From positions 124,001 through 188,000 of the forward strand of contig ML996706.1 of NCBI GenBank assembly GCA_010356995.1: a stretch of 64,000 bases of DNA. The letters are read 5' to 3'. The notes under the pieces are model-generated. The model did no database searches, was not told where the DNA came from, and was given only the letters and a program-made list of their open reading frames with translations. Positions 56,236 to 64,000 of this stretch are shown here, in pieces. The stretch's first letter is position 1, and each line of letters opens with the position of its first letter. This stretch comes from Trichodelitschia bisporula (taxonomy: Eukaryota > Ascomycota > Dothideomycetes > Phaeotrichales > Phaeotrichaceae). A program made the position numbers and the translations under genes.

Positions 56236-57040
56236 GATGATTTTTTGCATGCGCAGGGAAGCCTCTTGAGCGTTCGGTGTATAACTTCTATCTGCTTCAC
56301 TATTTGCGGCGGGGTTACGAGTTACGGATTGTGCGGCTTTGCTCTCTAGGCTCTTTAACTCTGGTCCGGTCTGGTCAATGGGGTTATGGGTGTAGACTTC
56401 ATGTCGGTCGACGAGTATGGATGATGAGGGGATCAGGAGTTGGGTGGTCGACTCAAGTATAGGGTTATTCTAACCATTATGCTTCAGCTTATTACCTCGC
56501 TAGGGGGCTTCAGGGAGACTGAGAGGCTGCTAATATCGCTAAAGCTTCATCCATTTGGATGCCTTGCCCTTCATGTCTACAGCGTTATGCAAACCCGTCC
56601 TTAGCGTCCACATTTCACGTATAAATAACCGGTGGCTCGCGGCACTATCTCCAACTCAAACAAACCCCTGAGTCTCACTGTGTAACATTTCACTACAGGT
56701 TCTGCCCGTTTCGGTCATACTCCAGAAGCCACACCTTCACAGCGCCTGATATCGGACATTCAATCTTGCTTCAGCACTTTATTCAATGTGCTAGTAGGAA
56801 CATGTAGGCTGTGCTCAATGAAATTGGTTCAGATCAAACCTGACATCCTAATCATTTTGAGAAAAGACGTGAAGACTTTAACTTCAGTTGCCTCGCTCCA
56901 TAAAACGTCAAACTTTGCCACCCGGACGGTATCTCGGCGCGAGCCATTCCCATCCCATCCCTTCTTAAACAAAGCAAGTAACATGCTCAGATATCCAAGC
57001 ATGAACGCAAATCAAACATCATAGCCTCATCACCGGCAAA
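56236..57040. other. convergent intergenic region
   Basis: 805 bp between the stop codons of the GH72 gene and the left transcription factor. No gene recognised; a 78-codon plus-strand frame at 56788 has no features. Confidence 0.5.
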
Positions 57041-59974
57041 CTATGACTGGTACCCTTGGTTCGGGTATCCTTGGGGATAAAACACCGTCTCCGTCGCACT
57101 AATCATATCCCTAACCTGGCCCGCACCACTCGCCTCCAGCGTATCCATGAGCTCAACCTGCTGGCCGCGGTTAAGGCCGACGCCAAACCCGTTGGCAGCA
57201 AATGAGGAGACGCCGAGATTCATACTTCCGCCGGGGGCAGCGAGGCCGCCGAACCCGCCGCCCCAAAGGGAAGTTTCGGGTCCTTGGACGGCGAGGTTCC
57301 AGGATGGGGCGTATAGATACTGTGCGTAGTCTACTTGGGGGATGCCCGGGGTTGTGGAGAGAGCGGGGAGGGAGGGGGGCATGTTTGAGGAGAGGGTGTC
57401 CATGTTTGAGAAGTCGAGGGGGGCGTCGAAGGGGGAGAGGGCGGGGATGGGAGTGAAGGCGGACTGATGTGGGTGCTGTTGCTGCTGTTGCTGCTGGTCG
57501 TGCAGTTGATGTTGGTAGTTTTGCTGTTGCCGTTGCTGTTGTTGTTGCGGCTGTGAGGAGGATTCGGCTGAGTTATTGAGGTTGAAGGTCGGGTTCCAGG
57601 AGAAATCGGACTTGAAGCCTGTTGATGCTGCTGGTTGGTAGTTATTTTGGTCATTCCAGGAGGGAGTGCGTGCGGCCGGCGCATCGGCAGTGGAGACGAA
57701 CGATGGTGTAGGGGTATACGGCGTGGTGACGGTGTTGTTGGATGTGGTTGAGGAGTGAGAGAGACGCTGGTTGTATGCCGACGGCGTAGCGGAGAGTGAT
57801 GAAGCAGGGGATGACGCTGTGTTGCTAGCATTGGGTTTGGCTGAGCTAAGCGGTGAATGCCTTGCAGGGAAGCTGAATGATGGCTGCGGGGATATGTAGC
57901 TGAACGGACTTTCGTCGGCCGGAGAATCAGACCTCATTCCCTGGGCGGAATTGGGGGCGGAATCCGAGGATGGGTGCGGCGGAAGACTGGGGGCTGCAGG
58001 ACTTGCAGTCCGTGAGCGTGGGTAATCAATACCGGTTGACTCGGCAGGAGATCCGGCCTCGATCGGGAAGTCGCCCTCGTTGTCATATATTTTGATGACA
58101 GCGTCGACGAGAGTGCGATAGAGCTGGATCGCGGATGCCACTCCCGGCCATCGCTCCGTTGCCTGTGAAATACATTCAAGAGCGACCTCGAGATGGCCTT
58201 CAACTTCTTCGCGAGGATGTGCTGCTCGTATTTCAGCGTACGAGAGCGACCAGAGGATCGTATTGATGGTCATGAAGATGGCCTGCGTAAAGATCCACGT
58301 CATTTCCACGTTGCGAGCTTTTATTTGAGCGCGATGCATGTAGATGTTGAACTTGACAGCATCGTAGCAGCGCGCGGCGGCTCTCGCTGAAGGTCGGGGA
58401 ACTTGGGGAGAAGGGCGATACATGAAGACGACCATGGTGTTGTAGCGACCGACGAACCTTGTTCAGTTAGCAGAAGATACGAGCAAACGTGAGATCACTT
58501 ACCATGCTTTGTCGAGACCCGTCTCAACATCTTCCGGTGTTGCGTCTTTCCATGCCTCGATTTTGGCATCCATATCCTTGAACCACTGGTCCTGGTCGTT
58601 CACTGGCTCTGAGCGCTTCTTTTGATAAAGCTTGCGCCGAATCTCCAGCTGATGCAGCCGCATCTTGTGAAAATGGATACCGATCCACTTCTTCAAACTT
58701 TGCGGTGCTCCGGGCCTGACACCTTCCGGTGTGATGTATTCGTCATCCACAGTATGATACCAATTGACATCGATATGTTCTTGCAGGGTGGCAAAGCACG
58801 ATGGCCGTCCAAGAGAATGAGCAAGTGCAAAATCCATGTTGATCATCGACCAGAACACCCGACGGTTCATGTCAATTTCAAGCGCGTTCAGTTCTCTTCC
58901 GTCTTCACTCTGTGATAGCGTCTTTTCTTCGCACAATCCCAGGGCCTGGAGTAATCGCACGCCCAATCCGATGACGTAGTAAACGGCAGTGCGCGTCGGT
59001 GTGAGCAGTGAATAGGCCGCGATAAGAGCGAAGCACTGGATGGTCTTGATATTCATCGGTTTTACGGCCTCTTCAAAGTACTGTAGCGCTGCAAGATAGA
59101 AGCTGTCCGCCAAACCGGCATACTGAGTGTCCATGCGCTGGAGACTGACAGCGATGACCATACGCACTGCAAAGTTTTGAAAGGCATTTGTAGAGCCGTT
59201 GTATACGTCCTCAACGTCTTGGGCGAAGGTCGGCTCATGTAAGAAGGGGTACATGGCCATGACTAACGTGAGTTATAATGAAATTCTCACAGTTAAAAAA
59301 GGACATCATACCCTTGAGGTTGAAAAGCCGAACCAAGGAATTGGTCAAGTCCCGCTGGGGCAGCCGTTCGGCGGCGATGGCACTGATTAGTGGATACTCC
59401 TTCTTGTCGTCGCGCTCAAACTGGTCCTTGACATCTTGCGCGGTGTTTTCCGGGATAACTTCAGTGATGCTCGCGGATCCCGTAAATTGCTTCGCCAGTT
59501 GCATCACAAGCCGGGTGATGGCGATTCCACTCGACGGCCCGAGGAACTTGGACTCGTCGTTGTCGTGAATCGCCACTCGAGCGCCATTGCGCACGAGATC
59601 CTCCGGGTCCGGATACAGGTCGTCCTTTTCGAGATGGGCTAGCTGCTTTTCCAGATCGCGCACCCGATGCTGAAGATAGACGACATAGTTCCGGGACATC
59701 TTCTTGTTCCTCGCCTGGTCAAAGTACTCGCAAGGCGAGTTGGTCCTCTCGCAAGGACCACACCGGGGAAGGCCCGGATCGCATCGCGTTTTCCTCTGAA
59801 GAAGTGGTTAGCTCAGAGAGGACAGGACAAGTGGCGAATGGATGGATCACTTACAGATCTACACCGAGAACATGCTGTCAAGGTGTGTGCAATTCGCGGC
59901 GACGAAACATCGTCAACTGGACGCGCTCCTCCATTTTGGCGGCGCGTGAAGGCTCTGGCTGAGGGCGTCGCCAT
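57041..59974 (-). CDS. Zn(II)2Cys6 transcription factor
   Basis: Binuclear-zinc-cluster regulator; target pathway not recognised. Exons on the minus strand: 59855..59974, 59312..59795, 58503..59262 and 57041..58457, 926 residues from ATG 59974. The zinc cluster, split by intron 1, is C35-x2-C38-x6-C45-x6-C52-x2-C55-x6-C62 with basic residues RSRKTR. A linker and coiled coil follow (SRNYVVYLQHRVRDLEKQLAHLE). The fungal-specific transcription factor domain (about 190-480) includes YPFLHEPTFAQDV, YYVIGLGVRLLQALGLCEE and RRVFWSMINMDFALAHSLGRPS. The C-terminal third is Ser/Pro-rich with a Gln-rich tract (coded near 57470-57545), a likely activation region. The frame remains open upstream to ATG 60265 through a polyproline-coding C tract, so an extended N-terminus is possible. 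Confidence 0.88.
57468..57548 (-). repeat. CAG/CAA repeat coding a Gln-rich tract
   Basis: On the minus strand this codes runs of glutamine interrupted by Arg, Asn, His and Tyr within the C-terminal part of the left transcription factor. It is imperfect and may vary in length. Confidence 0.8.
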
Positions 59975-59984
59975 TTGATGCCGC

Positions 59985-60032
59985 GGGGGGGGGGGGGGGG
60001 GGGGGTGGGGTGGGGGGGGGGGGGGGGGGGGG
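59985..60032. repeat. G/C homopolymer tract
   Basis: On the plus strand 21 G, T, 4 G, T, 21 G. It ends 10 bp upstream of the left transcription factor's ATG (59974), so the mRNA would carry C runs in its leader, or, if translation starts further upstream, a run of prolines interrupted by one histidine. Its exact length is likely to be unreliable in any read-based assembly. Confidence 0.9.
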
Positions 60033-62039
60033 AGGGAGTTGTTAGATCGGGGGGTATCGGATTTCTGGAAAAAGGGTCCAGGTGGGGAAGCGGGGTCACC
60101 AAACTTTACTGCAACGTACGTGGTGTTGGATATTGAGCAACGAGAAGGGGAGATTGCATTATGATCAAGATAGAAGAATGGAGAACGAGGAGAAGAGATG
60201 ACAGAGCAGGTCAACGGCTGCGGAGGTTCGCAGGAGACCGAAAAGTGTCGCACGGTACCGGTCACGAAGCGCTTCAGGCAAGGACGACGCGGGTCGTTGG
60301 ATCACTTGGCTTCATGGCGCAAGAGAAACGAAGCCAAGGATTAAGGCTAAATGAGGCAAGGGTTTGGTGAGAGCAGCGGGGGGCGAAAGTGCTCGAGTGG
60401 GGCGAGTCGAAGGTGGGCTGTGATTCCGTATCGTGTGTGATTGACTGTTGGAAAAGGCAATCCCCAGCCAAGTAAGTGGGGGTGGAATGGCCATGACAAG
60501 TTTACAGTACTGTGCACGTAGTATGGAGCCCGGCTCGATGTATTTACATAGACGTGTTTCGGCCTTCCTATCTCTCCCAAGTGTCCTTCGTATTCAATGA
60601 TCCTTGGGCCGATTCTTCTAGAAAAAGGGTTGCGATCTTCTCCATCACCCGTATTCCCCCCCCACCATGTCGTCTGCTTTAGCCTAATCGCCATTCAGCC
60701 TGGCGATGAACCGGAGCTGCACACGTCCAGTAGATACAGAGGATACTACATGATGGCTGACGACCGCACGTGGGGCCTTAAGCGAACCGACTGTCCCCTA
60801 TCTACCATGTACCGCTCTCCCCGTGTCTCTATTGCATGCTCGAGACCCGGCGATGCGCTTCAGGCGCTTCTGCGATGCATCTATCCGCAGGGGTACATAC
60901 CGAGAGTGGTGCATCAAGGTACGGAACATGACAGCTGAAAAACGGGCCCAAGAGGACTTGTCCGTAGGAATTTCGAAGCAAAATTGCACTCTGTCCAGCC
61001 CACCCGATAGGATAAAACGTCTTGGGAACAATTCCCAGTTGGCGGAAGAGGCGGATTCCTCCGGCTTGGGCGTTCCGAATAATCGCCCGGCGGGTAAAAC
61101 AGCCACGGCCTCATCCGGCCTCGTAGGGCTCGTTCTTTTGCTTTTTCCTATCCGTCTACTGCATGAATGCATCAAGCGAAACGGGCTTCTACCGGAGAAG
61201 AGCGAGGCCAGCGGGGCAGCACTTGGCCATTCCTAACGGTAGATGGAGTATGTAACTAGGGGATGGACCAGGCATTAGCACACTTGACGGTCTGGTAAAA
61301 CTCTCTTGATTCCCCCAAAAGCCTTCCCCCCTCTGTCCTTTCTTCACACCGCTCGACGGCCGGCAAACGATATTTTCATACCTCATTCCTCCTCCTCCAC
61401 GTAGAGATTTACGGTGCAGATTGAGCTCGCTCTCTTTTCTCTGTGACTCCGACAATCGTTTGTCTCTGCGGGGTGGGGAACGCTGTGCAAGGCAACAGCA
61501 GCAGAAACTACAGCCCAGCCAGCAGCCTTTTCTGCACAGTTTCCCACATAACCTTACTATCTGTGCCCAATTCCCCCGCGCGACCGCTGGTTTCGCGTCG
61601 AGCTGTGGTGCGTTGAAGTCAAGTCGGCCAATCGCAAGCGTAGCAGCTGGCGGTCAGCCCCTCCTGCCCTGCCCTTGGTGACTTCAAGCCTTGAAGCCTG
61701 GAGGCATATACGGTGGACGGCAAGATTCATCATCACTTCCCCAGCAGAGAGGCAAGGGATTGAAGCAGACAAGGTGCGTGTTTGGGAAGAGGATAGACTT
61801 TTCTTCCCTTCAGCGAAAGGGGAGAGATGTGTGTTAACAAAAAAGGGTGAAAAGGATTCGCTCAATCTACCAACGTAGCTGACCGAGCTTTTGTTGGACT
61901 GGCGGGACGGGGTTTAGGGATCTTAACTTTCCATAACCCCTCCATCCACATAATCCATCAACCCCTCCCCCTTCCCCCTCTGTCGACCGACTGGGCATTT
62001 GCTCCCCCGCGGCTACTCCGTCCAACCCCAGCTTCTGAT

Positions 62040-62260
62040 CCCCCCGCCCACCATCCACCATCCACCATCTCACTACCTCAACCACCACAACCCCCCCACC
62101 CCCTCCCATCTCGCCCCTCACCTCCAAGTCAGGTGCATCCGTTCCGCCTGCGCACAATTCCCCCCACCACTTACCACCACCACTACCACCATCTCTAACC
62201 CCCCCGCCAAACACCACACACCATACACCATACACCGCACCACCACAAGCATACTCACCA
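62040..62260 (+). repeat. CA/CCACC-rich low-complexity block
   Basis: Imperfect repeats of CCACCATC, CACCACAACC and CACACACCATACACC fill this stretch upstream of the right transcription factor. Strand asymmetry (almost no G) is strong. It is probably leader or promoter sequence. Confidence 0.7.
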
Positions 62261-62792
62261 CCGCCACTTCTGCTCAATCTCCCCGACCTTTTGCCTTTCT
62301 GCCTAGACGCGCAAAAACGCACACCCTAGCTCCGCCCTACCAAAACGCGCTTTCCTGGGACCACGCGAAAGCCGTTGTTTCTTGAAGCTGGGAAAAAGAA
62401 GGAAGCAAGGCTACGGCTCCCTCGTGCCCCACCCTTGGGTCGTATCAAACTCGACACAATGTACGTGGGTGTCTTTCGCTTTGTACGCCCCATTAACTCG
62501 TCACCTTCTCCGCCTGTCTGTACATGAAGAAACCACCAATGTAGCAGTGGCAAGTCGGTATCTTCTCTTTCATCAGGCTGCGCCAGCCTCTCTCCATCAC
62601 CTCCCCCCAGTCTCTATCATTTACATATTGTCATCATGATGTTCCAGTCATACTCATCTTTGCTTTCTCATCTTGCACCTTCTCCGATGCCAATATCGCT
62701 TCTCTTTCTTACGCTGGGCTTTCGTCTAAAGTCGCCCACATCCTTTCATCATCCTTCTCTCCTTCCTCACGTGCAGTCTCCCATTAACCAAC

Positions 62793-64000
62793 ATGCCTTC
62801 GCATACAGTTTTTGTGTTCCCTCGGCCCAACCGCCTCATGCCGTTGGAAACACCGCTGTTACGCGTGAGCCGGCCTGTCGCTGCATGCCAGCGATGTCGT
62901 CAGGCGAAAATCAAATGCGACGGAAAGCTCCCTGCTTGCAGCGCTTGCGAACGCACCAACCGCACCTCTGAATGCTCAAGTACGAACGATCAGTTTGCCA
63001 AAGGCAAGGAGCGGAGCTATGTCGCCACTCTCGAATCCCGGGTGGAACGCCTCGAGCGCAAGATCTCCGAAGCTCGTGCTCGTCGGAAATCCTCCATTGC
63101 TCTTGCCGACTCAACTGCGGCCCGCCGTGTATCTGTGGACGCCAACAACAAGCCCAAGGACCCGCGCCTTGCTCGCCGGAAAGAGCTGTCCGATATTGAT
63201 GAGCTTGTGGCTGATTTTGGTTTTCTGTGAGTAGATGCTACCTGCCATCCAATTCATTCCCCAGGGCTGACCAGCCGGCAAGTGCTGTCAATGCCACAGC
63301 AAGAGACTTTTATGGCTTCACCAATGGCATGACATATGCGCGCCTCATCATCTCAGCATCCTCACGGGAGCTATTACCAAGTGGCATGATGAAGGAATAC
63401 CCCCCAAGCCACACTGCGCGTTCTCTGGTTCTGCACTACTTGGATGTCGTCTTCACCATGCTACCGCTGTTTGAAGAGGCGAGCATCTGGGCGTCTGTTG
63501 ACGCCGTATACAGTGACAACCCTTGGAAGGCCTCCATGTCCGATCATTGGGTTGTCCGTATGATATTGGCCATTGGTTCTCTCCTGCAGTCGCAGCAGCG
63601 TGGGGATACTCATTATTCTGACGCCATTGGCCATGTATGCGCTGCACTTGACGTTGCCGAGCAGGTCCTCCATCCAGGCTCCATTGCTAGCATCCAAGCC
63701 ATGGTACTGCTTGTCCAGTACGCAAGCCTCGATCCGGCCCATTTTGATAACTGGACGCTCATCGGTGCTGCCTCACGAATGATGGTGGACCTCGGCATGC
63801 ACCAAGATCCTTCTAAATCTGCCATGATGCTGAGGACAAAACTGGAACTTCGTAGAAGGGTGTATTGGTGTGTTTACGCTCTCGATCGGTAGGTTTTCAT
63901 GTCAGACTTCACCCGTGGTGCTTAACCGTTACAGGTCTGCCTCCATTGTCGAGAATCGCGCCTTCTCATTTTCGGATGACGCCTCCAGCGTTGCCATGCC
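62793..64000 (+). CDS. Zn(II)2Cys6 transcription factor, 5' part
   Basis: Second binuclear-zinc-cluster regulator, cut by the right window edge. Exons 62793..63226, 63265..63888 and 63935..>64000; 374 residues visible. The cluster is C32-x2-C35-x6-C42-x6-C49-x2-C52-x8-C61 with RQAKIK between the second and third Cys, followed by KGKERSYVATLESRVERLERKI, a linker plus coiled coil, and a basic stretch. The fungal-specific transcription factor domain begins near 150 (YARLIISASSRELLP, LVLHYLDVVFTMLPLFEEASIW) and includes MVLLVQYASLDPAHFDNWTLIGAASRMMVDLGMHQDP and RRRVYWCVYALDRSASI. Intron 1 is only 38 nt. An internal Met16 is an alternative start. The cluster and linker differ from the left regulator, so they are not recent duplicates. 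Target pathway unknown. Confidence 0.9.

Larger units (their letters stand above)
59975..62792. other. divergent intergenic region between two Zn(II)2Cys6 genes
   Basis: 2.8 kb between two start codons on opposite strands. It holds the G48 tract (59985..60032), a CA/CCACC-rich low-complexity block (about 62040-62260), and an upstream ATG frame (62636..62971) that overlaps the right gene's start out of frame. Frames such as 60823-61236 have no recognisable domain. No other gene supported. Confidence 0.5.

Noticed and set aside
1-64000. Considered a biosynthetic cluster or operon-like system across the window
   Set aside because: No backbone synthase, transporter or tailoring set; neighbours are unrelated housekeeping genes on both strands.
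1-64000. Searched by eye for transposons, CRISPR-like arrays, rRNA and telomere repeats
   Set aside because: No transposase motifs, long terminal or inverted repeats, spaced repeats or TTAGGG arrays were seen.

Overview
The window is nuclear DNA of a filamentous ascomycete (Pezizomycotina; the class cannot be settled from the sequence alone). The evidence is densely packed protein genes broken by many short introns (mostly 40-70 nt, GTRNGY donors, CTAAY branch points close to the acceptor), and a gene set typical of that group: DBP7, ASA1, EGT1, EXO84, ANP1, TOM20, a GH7 cellobiohydrolase, a GH72 glucanosyltransferase and Zn(II)2Cys6 transcription factors. I see no transposon, rRNA, tRNA, CRISPR array or secondary-metabolite cluster. 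Exon joins were worked out by hand; every complete model sums to a whole number of codons.

Layout. 0-14 kb: 3' part of DBP7 (+), converging on ASA1 (-) with 18 bp between stop codons; a TVP15/COPI-associated membrane protein (-); a peroxisomal D-amino-acid oxidase (-); an OTU protease (+); the NEDD8-E1 subunit ULA1 (+); a GILT-like protein (-) head-to-head with a PI31-type proteasome regulator (+). 14-24 kb: an unassigned multi-pass membrane protein (+), the ergothioneine synthase EGT1 (+), and an unassigned Cys/His-rich protein (+). 24-33 kb: DDB1 (-) head-to-head with RPC37 (+), 3-hydroxyisobutyrate dehydrogenase (+) and a VAMP7-type R-SNARE (+). 33-43.5 kb: a secreted GH7 cellobiohydrolase (+), a YwbE-domain protein with a C-terminal zinc finger (-), TOM20 (-) head-to-head with EXO84 (+), a Myb-like protein (+), and exosome subunit MTR3 (-). 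43.5-46 kb is the longest gene-poor stretch outside the transcription-factor pair. 46-57 kb: ANP1 mannosyltransferase (+), a GBF1/Gea-type ARF-GEF (+), and a GPI-anchored GH72 enzyme (+). 57-64 kb: two Zn(II)2Cys6 regulators transcribed away from each other, the right one cut by the window edge.

The genes do not form one pathway. Several touch related processes: secretion and cell-wall building (TVP15, VAMP7, EXO84, GBF1/Gea, ANP1, GH72), ubiquitin/NEDD8/proteasome (OTU, ULA1, PI31, DDB1), RNA metabolism (DBP7, MTR3, RPC37) and redox chemistry (EGT1, GILT, D-amino-acid oxidase). I read this as ordinary fungal gene mixing, not an operon-like system.

The points most worth a second look are the unassigned Cys/His-rich protein with a 16-nt exon inside its metal-binding cluster; a 48-nt G/C homopolymer tract next to the start of the left transcription factor that could instead encode an N-terminal polyproline run; tandem splice acceptors in the VAMP7 and HIBADH genes where the upstream choice makes an immediate stop codon; and a stop-free 54-nt intron sitting inside the catalytic D-G-N-C motif of the OTU protease.
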